This document shows positions 35,601-47,239 of a DNA stretch of 64,000 nucleotides, piece after piece; the stretch's first letter is position 1, and each line of letters begins with the position of its first letter. The DNA is from Petrosia ficiformis (taxonomy: Eukaryota; Porifera; Demospongiae; Haplosclerida; Petrosiidae). A program made the position numbers and the translations under genes. A model generated the notes under the pieces. The model was not told the origin of the DNA. It ran no database searches and was given only the letters and a program-made list of their open reading frames with translations. The stretch is taken from the NCBI GenBank assembly GCA_947044365.1, contig OX345636.1, positions 11,037,809-11,101,808 on the forward strand. Reading direction: 5' to 3'.

Positions 35601-35810
35601 AAAGAAGGAATAAGAAGAGAGGAAGAAGAGGAGGAAGGGAAAGAAGAATGGGAAGAGAATGAAAATACATGTACATGTAGGTGAAGGGAGACGAGGAACA
35701 GATAAGGAAGAAGAGAAAGTTAGAATGAACAAATATCAAAAGGAGGAAAAGGAGGTCAAGAAGAAGAATGGGTGGAGGAAAAGGAGAAGACATTGTGCAT
35801 CACAAGGTAC

Positions 35811-36594
35811 CTTCTAGGTCTGGCACTATGAGAAGCTGAACGTGATCTACAAACTGTTTCAGGACGTGTAAAATGACGAGGATGTGGTTCAGCCACTCCA
35901 CTATTAAATGTTAAGATGACACCTTGTTCCCATGGAAATGCATACTGAGAAAACATCTTACACAATGACTAATGAATGTAAAAAGGAACAAACATCACAT
36001 GTATATATTACATGTACATGTACATGTAGAGGTACATATGTACATGTAATGTTTGAGTACACTATACATGAAGTTCATGCTACAATGTACACATGTATAT
36101 GTGTATATCATAATAAACATAATAAAGTGAATAGTAAACTGATTACATGTACATTGTTTTGATAATAACAAATAACTTATCACAGATCTACATGTACATG
36201 TACATGTGTACTTGTACTTATTTACACACATACACACACAGACATGCACCGATACGTGCACTGTAGCACATACATACACAAACAACCTGTATACATGTAA
36301 ACACACATGCATACATCTGTGGTAATACATATTGATTTCATGGATGATGAACACATAATGATCAACATACATACGTACAGTTGTTACCTGGCATTGTCTT
36401 GCTATATAAGCAGTAATCTTCTGTGCAACACTCAATACTTCATTATCATTACTAATCTCAATGAAATAGTCCTGCAAAAAAAAACAACACATATTACAAA
36501 TATGAATACATGTATCATTAACCACATAATATTTCTGACCCCAAGGTGGAACAATTAGATCCTGTAAGCACATCACATAAGGTGGTGTACACAA
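35811..36594 (-). CDS. Three candidate exons of an unrecognised minus-strand gene
   Basis: Exon a 36594-36523 (acceptor tttccag; LCTPPYVMCLQDLIVPPWGQ, donor gttaat weak). Exon b 36471-36388 (acceptor ttttttttgcag, donor gtaaca; DYFIEISNDNEVLSVAQKIT and on, 28 codons). Exon c 35956-35811 (FSQYAFPWEQGVILTFNSG..., donor gtacct). All junctions are phase 0 up to exon c. Exon a recurs in decayed form at about 38146-38216 and 40005-40070, so the gene or its 5' part was multiplied locally. No domain is recognised. Confidence 0.4.
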
Positions 36595-36729
36595 CTGGAA
36601 AGAACAGGTTCAAGTACACCAATGTGCAATGGGAGGTCTTTTGGGCATGTTGATCACCTCCTGTAAGGCTTGATTTATATCATGCAAGTCAAGGCATGCC
36701 AAGGCATAACACAAAATGGGGAGTCTTGT

Positions 36730-37105
36730 GCACATACATAGATACATACATAGTTACATACATACATAGATACATAAAAACATACATACATACATACATG
36801 TACATACATACATACATACATGTACATACATACATAGATATGTATGTACATGTATGTATATGTGTATGTAGGTGTATGTATGCAGGTATTTATGTATGTA
36901 TGTATGTATGTATATAAGTATGTATGTATATGTAATATGTACATGTGATATGTATGTACTATGTTTGTATATATCTATGTATCTATGTATGTATGTACAT
37001 ATATGTGTATGTAGGTATATGTATGCAGGTATTTATGTATGTATGTATATAAGTACATGTATGTATGTATATGTAATATGTACATGTAATATGTATGTAC
37101 ACATG

Positions 37106-37137
<32 letters not shown>

Positions 37138-37190
37138 TGTATGTATGTATGTATGTATGTATGTATGTACATACACATGTATATGTGTAT
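36730..37190. repeat. Compound (ACAT)n/(ATGT)n palindromic microsatellite
   Basis: The (CATA)n-type tract at 36730-36835 is followed by the complementary (TATG)n tracts to 37168, with 'tacatgta' words at the switches. Two ~105-bp subunits repeat ('tgtgtatgtaggt' at about 36860 and 37004). Tyr/His/Met open frames on both strands are artefacts. Confidence 0.9.
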
Positions 37191-38129
37191 GGGCAGTAAA
37201 AAACACACATACTACATGTACATTAGTAGCTAACAGTTAGTAAAACTTTAATGTATACAATTACATGTACATGTACAATGTATGTAAAAGAAGTTCTGTT
37301 GAACCTGCTAAAAACTAAACACCGTGGCTACTCTCCCTGCAGGAAGTACATATGTAGAGATTGGAAATATGTAACTTCATGTCAATATGTAATGTAATAC
37401 TATGATGTTATCTGTCCACATATTTCCAGAAAGATGAGCAATCTCACCCCAAGTGACATCAAAACCCAAAAAGCATGCAAACAAGGTTGGGAGGCTAACA
37501 TAGGACCACCACTTCCTACATAAGTACTTACACTGATATAAAGCAAAATACAAAGAGCTATACCTGTGATGTACATGTATTAACTTTAGCGACTTTAATT
37601 TGGGACATTAATTTCAGTCCCATTCAAATATTTGAATTGAATTCAGACACTCCTGGCTCTCCACCTGCTGCTTATACTCTATGGGTGTGCAGGGTTATTG
37701 TGGGTTAGCTTTTTTTTTTAAATTACTTAAGGACATCCTCTATGAATCTACATGTATGACTCAGTACTAGTAGAGTCATACATATATATGTACATATACA
37801 TGTACATATACATGTACACATATGTTGCTAAGTATATGTATGGTCATATGTGCACTACATGTATGACACCCAGTACTAGTACTGCTATCAATAATCTGTT
37901 ATGTATATGTATGTGAAGATTTGGGGCAGTTGATAGATGCATGTAGATACACATGTATCCCTTTATCATGGGGGGAGGAGGAGGTGTGGTGGTGAGGGCA
38001 TTCATGAGTAGAGATGGACCTTTTTCGCCGTCATCCAAAATTCATGTCTATTCCACCACATGTACATGTATTTATTTCTCACATCATATAACCAATGTTT
38101 CTAACACACATGGAAATGTTTAATGCATT

Positions 38130-38345
38130 AATCATTAACTATATAATATTTCTGACCCCAAGGTGGAGCAATTAGACCCTGTAAGCACATTACATAAGGC
38201 GGTGTACACAACTGGAAAGAACAGGTTCAAGTACACCAATGTGCAATGGGAGGTCTTTTGGGCAAGTTGATCACCTCCCGTAAGGCTTGATTTATATCAT
38301 GCAAGTTAAGGCATACCAAGGCATAACACACAAAGGGGAAGTCTT
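38130..38345 (-). pseudogene. Decayed second copy of exon a and flanks
   Basis: About 215 bp closely matching 36508-36720, including the acceptor and the CTPPYVMCLQ coding. The exon ends in the same IVND-like tail but no matching exon b follows. Confidence 0.6.
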
Positions 38346-38349
38346 GTGC

Positions 38350-39955
38350 ACATCTAACATTCACTCCAGACCTAATAAGAGTTACTGACAATACCCAGTA
38401 TTTTCATATATGTATGTACACATGCAATGTATGTGTATTGATATTGAAGGAAGACTCATTGTTGCATTACTATTACACATATACATGTACATGTACTTAT
38501 TTATTAAGCTGGAAATATAGGAAAGCATATTAAACCTTGGTCAAATGTAGTACAGTACAACACATTGCTTTCTCACAGATATGTTTGTATCACACATTTA
38601 TATGGTTAAAGAAGTTGCATCATCATTCTAGGGTATGGTACATAAAGTGATTGAGTTGGAGAACTGAGACTATCAGGAAGAAAGTACATGTAGTTTTAGC
38701 CAGCTTGTTTGAAAATACAACTATATCTGTTATTTCATCCACAAAAAATATCATGGGTTTTAATCAATCTTGATATGATAATTATTAGAGTGGGAAAACA
38801 AAATATTTCGTTTTTCATGTACAATATCTATACAACAAAATCCACAATATTGAAGTACACACAACATCTTTCGGTTTGTACTACAGATACATATATATAT
38901 GATACATGTACATACATACAGAAAGACAGATAGACAGACACATACACACATGTATCACTTACACAAATGGCAATGGAAACTTTATTATAAGACTCCTAGG
39001 TATTTATTTGTAAATCAATGAAAATCTGTTACACCATTCCATGAAACTATGTAGCTATGAATTCCATTCGACTGCACTGACCACCCCATTAAATGGACTT
39101 TTGAATTCTGCAGTAAAAAAAAAAGAAAATTGTGACTATCGCCCACACTCATTAATTCTGCACTGCAAGTGCATTCATTGATCCGTGACGCATTTTGGGA
39201 ACTGTAATATTGAGTAGTTTCAGGCATCAAATATATGATGCCCAATCAGCTCACGTTAGTCCATACAAGTAAAATTATATTTTAGAAAATGGAGGTTTTT
39301 GATTGCTTGGGCAAAAGCTGTGGACATTTCCCTCTCAAAATAGAATAGAGAGAGGTTGTGAACATGTTTTTGAAAGGGAATGAAGTGTCAATGTATGTAA
39401 AGTACAGTAGAAGCTGCAATTCCAGGAACATTTTACAAGCTCAGGAAGATCTCTAGTTCATTCACTGGCTGGCATTCTTTTAGGTATAGTAGTATAGACA
39501 CTTTTTAATAGCACTAGCATGCGATTAGAAACAGCCTTGCGTAGTTGATGACAAGTTTGGTGGGGGAAAAAATTCACAGTTAAAAGTTGATTTGTGAAAT
39601 TTCACGTCTATTTTTCCCTGCTTAATTATTCTCTATGGTAAATCATTATTAATATAATTAGAAATGATGTACATGTAACACTGAGTGAAATAATTTCCAA
39701 GTCACTATCAACACTTGAATTAGTACAGTCATGTGATAGTTGACCATTTTTTTCCCAAATTGAAAGGCAAAGAATTTTGAATACTGCAGAGCAATGTAAG
39801 TAAATGGAATTTGACATACATGTGTACCTGTACATGTATTTTATGTGTAAGAAATTACACATGAGCAGAAGTTGACTATTTTCGCTGTGATCCAAAAATG
39901 GTGTATGTATTTATTTTTAATATTTCTGAAACACAAGGTACAACTAAAACAATAA
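38350..39955. other. Non-coding, no feature recognised
   Basis: AT-rich sequence between exon-fragment repeats. Short frames lack splice borders and have no family resemblance. Many 'tacatgta' words. I see no gene here. Confidence 0.45.
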
Positions 39956-39959
39956 AGGT

Positions 39960-40190
39960 GGAAATGTCTAATGCATTAATCATTAACCATTAACCATATA
40001 ATCTTTCTTACCAGCAGTTAAGGAACCTTGGAACATGCAAACACATCACATAAGGTGGTGTACACAACTGGAAAGGACAGGTTCAAGTACACAATTATGC
40101 AATGGGGGGAGGTCTTTTGTACATTTTGACCACCTCTGGTTAGTCCTGCAAGGCTCACTGCAGAAAAGGCAGGTTGAATCCCTGTGAAAT
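39960..40190 (-). pseudogene. Decayed third copy of exon a and flanks
   Basis: More diverged match to 36508-36720 ('cacataaggtggtgtacaca', 'ctggaaaggacaggttcaa'). Small deletions destroy the second half of the exon. Confidence 0.55.
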
Positions 40191-40270
40191 CAAGGGGAAG
40201 GGAGGGTCTTGGGTAAGAGGCAAGTATAAATAACTTTGGAACAGTAAAAAAATATCACAAAAGAAAACAT

Positions 40271-40834
40271 GGGAAGTAGTGAGTCAAAGGAAGAGAACAT
40301 GAAAGTAGATTAAAGCAAGAGAAGCTGAGAAAAGAGGAAGAAGAGAAGTCAAGAAAAGAGCAGAAACTGAAAGAACTTGAAAAAGAAGATACAAAAAAAA
40401 GAGAAGACAAAAAGAAGCAACAACAATACCAGGAAGAAAAAAATAGAAGAGAAAAAGAACAAGAGAAAAGGAGGAGAGACTACTACCAAAGGAAGGAAGA
40501 CAGAAGGAGGAGACAGGAATGGAATAGTCTAAAAAGAAAGTTTGATGACGAAAATGAAAAATTGAGGAGAAAGAGACGAGAACTTGAAAGAGAGGAGCAC
40601 GAAATACAAAAGAAGAAAGAGGAAAATCAAAAGATTTTGTCTTTTTATCCACCTCAGGTACCTCATTTTTTTTGTTCAAACCATCTTCCCGCTCCTTATC
40701 TTGGTGTTCCTCAAGTACCAGTTAGTCATACTGGAATAGGCTGTTCAAATCATCTTCCTGCTCCTTATCTTGGTGTTCCTCAAGTACCACTTAGCCATAC
40801 TGCAATAGGCTGTTCAAATCATCTTCCCGCTTGA
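40271..40834 (+). CDS. Lys/Glu/Arg-rich coiled-coil exon with C-terminal repeats
   Basis: Open plus-strand frame of about 187 codons with no ATG near its start, so probably an internal or last exon. Residues 1 to about 130 are almost entirely K, E, R, Q and D (e.g. LRKEEEEKSRKEQK, DRRRRQEWNSLKRKF), a long charged helix or coiled coil. The last 55 residues are a tandem of about 22-24 residues built on SNHLPAPYLGVPQVP (2.3 copies). The frame ends at TGA right at the border of MITE copy 6, so the natural end may be lost. No family is recognised. Confidence 0.4.
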
Positions 40835-40856
40835 CACAAACATATATATATATATA

Positions 40857-41326
40857 TTTTTATGGCCCGTAGGGCCATCCCTATAATTGCTTTCCACGGG
40901 GTTTAATGTATATATATAATTATAATTATATAATTATAATTATATATATATGTTTGTGTCACTTGCGCGACTATGCGTTGTATACGTAGTTAAGGAAGTT
41001 GCGTCATTCCCGGGGGCTCGGTCAATTAATGGGCGTGGCGCGTAAACGAACGCGCGATCAAGCTCTACACACCAGCAGAAAGAAAGCTGTTGAACTTACG
41101 TAGCTAGCTATTCTGCCTGAAATATATTCCTAAAGTTCTACAAGGTCCTTTGAAAGGTCAGGAGGGTAGATAATCAAAATAATAACTATAATAAGCTGTT
41201 GTCTTTCATGCTTGATAAAGTCAGCCATGATTACTGAATTCTGCACACCACAAAGCAGTCATATCTTCACTTAAATTTGTAAAGCAATCATAGGGATGTT
41301 TTTTTCTCTATATACACTTGTTTTTT
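40857..41326 (-). mobile_element. MITE family A, copy 6
   Basis: Reverse orientation: begins 'ttttatggcccgtagggcc', ends 'ctctatatacacttgtttt'. Separated by only about 120 bp from copy 7, which faces the other way. The spacer itself begins 'ttttttatgccg' and ends with the complement. Confidence 0.9.
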
Positions 41327-41445
41327 TATGCCGAAAATAGCTGAAATGGTTGTGCAGATATCTCGACTTTCGGAAATAATTTCGGACCGAAACCCGCAAT
41401 TACAGTAGTCTTGTACAATGGACTTTTGAACACGGCATAAAAAAA

Positions 41446-41958
41446 CAAGTGTATATAGAGAAAAAAACATCCCTATATTTGCTTGGTGATGACTATGTAT
41501 TAAGCATTGCTGATGGCACTAGTGTCTCTACCTTTCTGTGTACTCCTGGGGCCTGAAGACGTAAGTGTAAGCCTAATTGCAGTCTAAATACACAGATGTC
41601 TGATGAACTGACTGAGGTACTCCTTCAAGGTTCTAAATGATGACTTCCTCGTGTCTGAAACTCAACAACTTATCATACTTACTTGTTAAAGATTCTTGCA
41701 TAATATCTATACTGTTTCTCTGCTATATACAACAGTTATTAGCAGTTTTACATCCTTTCTGAATCTTCCTGGCTGGTCTGTAGCTCAAACGCGCGTTCTT
41801 TTACGCGCCACGCCCATTAATTGACCGAGCCCCCGGGAATGACGCAACTTCCTTAACTACGTATACAACGCATAGTCGCGCAAGTGACACAAGAATATAT
41901 ATAATTATATACATTAAACCCCGTGGAAAGCAATTATAGAGATGCCCTACGGGCCATA
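41446..41958 (+). mobile_element. MITE family A, copy 7
   Basis: Forward orientation, closest to the split copy 3 (shares 'tttgcttggtgatgactatg'-type sequence and 'ctgatggcactagtgtctct'). Together with copy 6 it makes a ~1.1-kb inverted pair directly upstream of the DUF6589 pseudogene. Confidence 0.9.
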
Positions 41959-42034
41959 ATAAAATTCGTGATTGACGCCCACGCAATTAGTTTGCCAACA
42001 TTAATATCATGTGATCTAATTAATTATAATAAGT

Positions 42035-45000
42035 ATGGAGGATAGTGTAAAGCCTGTTTGTGTACTCTGTAAGGAGATACTTCCATTCTCCAACCGAAGG
42101 AGAAGACTGCAAAGCAGCGAGGCTGTCTTGAAATACTATTCCTCATTAATGGTGTGTCATGAAGTGAAACCAGAAAACCTATACCCCTGCAGAGGCTGTT
42201 TCAGAGACATGGAGAAAGGTGCCGCATCAACACTTAGTACCCTAACTTCACATACTAGTGCTGTTCGAATAAAAGCTGGTAATTTAGATCCTTTTAAGTT
42301 GGTATTTCCGACTGAGAGGTTTGTAGCCAAACTATGGATATTGACCCAGGTTTGTAGTAATGGCATCAATAATACAATACTGAATTACTTATTGCTATTG
42401 TATTCTTAGTGGGTCCAAAATCACCAAACACACTTGGCAAACACAAACTGTCACACCTAGAAAACACACCAACTTCAGTTCCTAAGTGGATACGTAGTGT
42501 ATATACCACAACACCTTCTAGTAGTTTACCATCAAATAGCCCAGTTGTTCAGGTATGGCATTTTTAACTGAATAATGTTGCTTATACATGTGTTTCTTAA
42601 ATTTGCTTTTTTAAGATGGCAATCAAATATCCCAAAGGAAGAGTGAGAAGATACGCTGTACATAGAAAATTTAGGAATGTTGTAATGTCTACTCGATACA
42701 AGGATGCACCCTATACTGTTGGATGTATGCTTCGCAGTAGTCCATTTAAACATCCAACTGTTGAGCATATGTGTAAAATTTTGAAAAGAGAAGTTCACCA
42801 CCTCTGTGGAATGAAGTGTGGCAAGTCCATATTACAAGACTTAACACCAAAGCGATTGTCCAATTTTTCTTGGGCAATTGTATGCAAAGAAATAAAAAAC
42901 TATGCCCCTACATTGTATCAAGTTGTGTGGTCTGTTACAAGCAAATCTCAACAAAAACATCTCTGTGGTTTAGGAACTTCCTTATCTGTGATATTAAAGC
43001 ACCGTAACAAATTCCTTGGTTTACTCCAAGGAATTGTGTCTGTTATATTGTATGTGGGTCATTGTTCAAAGCAGGTAAATTCATATTGTGCTCGTGTGTA
43101 AGGAAATATGTAATTATTGTTTGCTTCATAGGTATATAGACGTCTTAATAGACTGGGACTCTGTTTAAGTCATTCCCGAACATTGAAGATTATAAAAGGA
43201 CTTGGATCTGAATTGGGTGAGCCTGTTATTCAGTGGAAGAAAATGCGGGAATCAATGGTAGAACAATCTGAAGTACCTGCTGAAAAAGAAGAACGTGATG
43301 AGTGGACTACAGAGTCAAGTACCGATAGTATTAATCTTTCTTCAACAGGTAAGTATACATGTATTTTCATTGCATGTTCACTGTGATTAAATATTGTTTT
43401 GCTATCTAGAGGAAGAAACTGAAGACACAACTAGTACTCCTTCTATTTCATCAACTTCAACTCATGGGCCTCTTCCTATAATTAAAAATCACTCGTATAT
43501 AATAGTGGGGGAAAATTTGGATAAAAATATTCATCCACGATTCATGACCAAATGTAAACAAGGTGAAAGTCTTCACTTTTTTCATGCTTACGCTGCATTA
43601 GATAGGATTGACTTCACCCATCTCAATAACGATGAGCCCAAAGGGCAAACTGATAAATTGTCTCTGTCTACATGTTTGCCAGATATTTCTGATTGTAACC
43701 AATTACGTCAGAATTATGCAGTTTTATTAGGAAGAGAGATTGTTAGAACCATTAAATATTTCAAGAAGTGTGAAAGGTTTATACCCTCTCACATAGTACA
43801 TATGTATAGTGAGCAGATGAGACACAAGTCAACTATAATAAGTGCTTGTCTTGTGCTTAGTTAGTCCCATAGTTATTTTCAATAAATTCATTACTTAGGT
43901 TTCTCTTGGTGTGATTCCCAAAAATGAGAATGTTACAGAAGAAATGGTTGAGATATTGGAGAGTCTACATAATTTTGTACCTGTTGTAAATACGAATGGT
44001 GAAGAGCGTTATGATCCTGTACTCTTAGGTGGTGATCAGTTGACTTCTGCTCGAGCAATAACTGCCAAAAAAAACAAGAGTCACAAGCAGGGGGTTGACC
44101 GGTCTTCGAGGGCTTGTCCCATTGGCCAGTGATTGGCATGCGAAAGTTAATTATGAAGGTGTAAGTTTACAAGTTCAACTGACACATTCATAGATTTTTT
44201 TTTAATGATAGATTATATGGAAAAGATTATTCAAGGCAGAATCCAGCACTGAGGGAGGAACCCTTCAGCAATTACGGAACCTAATAAGTAGAAGTAACGT
44301 TAGTTCTAAAACTGCCGTCAGCAATCAAGCTAATGCTGTTGAAAATTTTCTCACACTTGTCATAAACTGTCACTTGATAGCAGCTGGCCTCCATTATTTC
44401 TCAATGGAATCTGTAGATGATGACCCGCATTCTAATTGTTTCCCACTGGGATTTCAGTCACTTCCATTTTCGAAACAAAAGAAAATATTTTATGACCATT
44501 TATACAGGATTATCGACTGATATGTTATTCCATATTGAAGAACTAAGTGCTTCTGTTCAAGATGAAGATATTGCTCAGAACCCACTGTAGGCCAGATATG
44601 TCAGGATCACATGTACATATCAGCATCATGAAGACTGCCTAAACGACACTTACCTGACACCTTACGTTCTATGTCTGATCATGCTTATGCTTCACAGGTG
44701 ATTAAGAGAATTGCTGTTGATGGTGTCCACAATTATGCTTCTGCTATTCTTAACGATGGTCTTCTTCTAGAACTAAAGGATGCTATCAGAGAGGGAGACG
44801 GTCCAAGAATTTTGAGATGTTGGAAAGCTATGTTACTCTATTTTCGTGCTTCTGGCCATGATAATTATGCAAAGGAGGCTATTAAGCTATTAACCCTTGT
44901 CAATGCTACTGGAACACCAAGACTAGCAGCCCAAGTTACTTGGAGTCGCATAGTAAACACTAAAGGAAAGAGCGGCTATAATATACCAGTAGATCTTTGC

Positions 45001-45270
45001 AATGAACATTTGAATCGTACTTTAAAAGATGCTGTGTCTGGCCTTGGTCCAAACATTACTAAGAATAGTATCATACAGTGTGGAAAGAGCCTTAATGAAT
45101 TGATTGGTGTTGTGAACTGTTTTGATAAAGAGCACGGTATTCATGATGAGTCTACAAGACATAATAAGGCATGTTTAAATAAAGATGAGAAATTGATACT
45201 TAACAAAAACATCTAAGGTATTTGATTATGTCCCAGGTCGTCAACATCGCTGTTTTCTTTCTATAAAACC
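42035..45270 (+). pseudogene. DUF6589-domain gene, multiply frameshifted
   Basis: Exons: 42035 to about 42353 (CVLCKE...C-x-x-C, two Cys pairs suggesting a small zinc-binding region); 42410-42552; 42616-43074 (ends LQGIVSVILYVGHCSKQ); 43132-43348; 43410 to about 43848; 43899-44160; from 44212. The 43899 exon has the family hallmark LGGDQLTSARA. From 44212 it reads IIWKRLFKAESSTEGGTLQQ, and from 44671 DGVHNYASAILNDGLLLELK, ILRCWKAMLLYFRASGHDNY and HGIHDES, all typical of DUF6589 proteins. Lesions: one extra base near 44102 shifts out of the DWHAKV frame; a shift near 44500; a stop at 44590; a shift near 45195 before a FDYVPGRQHR segment. The family is widespread and multicopy in sponges, cnidarians and fungi, and may be transposon-linked (inference). 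Confidence 0.8.
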
Positions 45271-45299
45271 CAATATTGCTCAAAGTCTTGACATTACTA

Positions 45300-47235
45300 A
45301 AACATGTACAGTGCACTGCAAAACAGACATTCATATACAGACCAATAATTTCATCTATACGCGTCTGTAAATCATTATTACCCCGTTAGTATGCAGCATC
45401 GACTATGTTTAGTATACAGAGTCCGTATAACACAAAATACGGACACATTCGACATACCAATAATATTCCAGGTCTGCATAAAAACACTCGATACTATTGA
45501 TGTTTGTCTGCATACTACTGATATCTACAGCATCCAGGTCAGCATACTCGTGCTAGATAGCACTGATATTTTTCTGTATACCAATGATTTTACTGTTATA
45601 ATGACATTGTTGAATGTTTTAAAGTACAGCTTGAAATGCACTGAGAATATTAATGGTTGCTGATGTGCATGTGTCCAACCAATATTAATCTATCTTTTAA
45701 TTTTCAATGAGTTTACTGGACCTGTAGTAAATATTAATTAGTAATGTTAATTCATTAACGAAATAATATGCTTACTTGGTTATCTCATCAATTAAACAAG
45801 TTACAGGTTCCTTTGTGCTTAAGTAAAATATAGACCTAAATAACTGTATATAATATTAAATTAAAGTGAAGTATCAAGAACAAACCTCGCAATTTCATTA
45901 GCTAACTCTTTTGAGCTATTTTGAAAAGAAAAGCAGAATTTGTTATGTGATAAATAGCATGAGCAAACCTTGCAACTTCTGAACAACTTCTATGAGTTTG
46001 AAGTCCATGCTGAATCAATGCTGTCATGGGTATGTGAAGACCTGCATAATTATAGTAAGCAATGATGAAATCATTGATACATTCTTAAACTATTGTTTAC
46101 CTTGCTATTATAGGAGTGAAGTTACTGAAGTATACTGAGAGTATATACTGTTTAGATAAGTAAATATTCATGATTTATTATGAATGGGAGTGTTAACCTG
46201 TGTCAAAATGTTTGTTGTAAAATTTTAGGGAAACCTAATAGTCATACAGTATGATGAACTCCGTATTAGCATAATACTTAAATGTACCTTACTATGTATG
46301 AGTAGTCCAATGTCCAAATGTTAACCTTAGTCTTTACTAGAGTGAAAGTCATCAATCTATTAATATGGTAATTATACTTACCTTGCTATCGCATTTACAT
46401 GTGTCTCAAATATTCAATATCCAGGTTAAAATTCTTGAGCTGAATAAGTTTATAAACATGGTCACAAATGCCAGCACTGTGTGATATAACTTATTAATTT
46501 GTGCAGTGAAAATAAGTGATGTGAAGAACTTGTGACACAGAGCTTCCAAAGCCCAATGCCAGTTTGTACACCCAATGATTTTAACACAAGTATAAAATAT
46601 ATATGTAATACTGAACTTCATGCATGGGATGAAGAACTTACCACTGTTGCAAATAATGTAGTGATGGGCGATACTATCGAAAAGTATCGGAGTAATCGAT
46701 ATATTTCGATATTTTTACGGTATCGATTACTAATCGATTACTGGCAAAAGTATCGATTTTAATAAAATGATTACTTTGCGCATGCGCAATTAAACTACAC
46801 GTGTATGTACATGTCAAGTCAAGTATATAATATAGTACTTAACTTGTACTTATCATAGTGGCCATGGCTACATGCATGTATGTTTCTATAACATAATGTG
46901 CACCAAGTATTGGAAGGTATAAATTATATTGTGTGTTTGCGGGTTTACAAAACCTTTTGAGATTTAATAATGGTAGCAAATTTCGTCTAAATGTCATTTT
47001 CAGTTTTTCACCTCCACTTTCCTCTGGTTCAAAATGACTGTTCTCCCGCCTGATATTAGAGTCACATGATACTGTTATTAATTTAATTTAATAACTAGAC
47101 TATAGAGTATAGTCTACTACCAGCCATTCGATGTGCCTGTGTTGGCCAGACTCAGTGACTTGAACAACTGGTGTTAATTCATACTTGGTTTGGATCAGGC
47201 ATTCATGTACTGATAGAATATGAATCGTGGAGCTG
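45300..47235. other. Non-coding, with two small repeat remnants
   Basis: 45400-45610 has an imperfect ~45-bp repeat ('actgatatttttctgtatac'-like words). 46662-46760 looks like one end of a hAT-type element ('gtgatgggcgatactatcga', AATCGAT-rich). A perfect 12-bp palindrome TGCGCATGCGCA lies at 46777-46788. No gene recognised. Confidence 0.5.
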
Positions 47236-47239
47236 AGTG

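Noticed and set aside
36675..37240. Several overlapping Tyr/His/Met/Cys-rich open frames on both strands
   Set aside because: Translations of (ACAT)n/(ATGT)n repeats.
40284..40679. 131-codon minus-strand Phe/Leu/Ser-rich frame
   Set aside because: Complement of the Lys/Glu-rich coiled-coil frame on the plus strand, which is longer and has a duplicated homologue.
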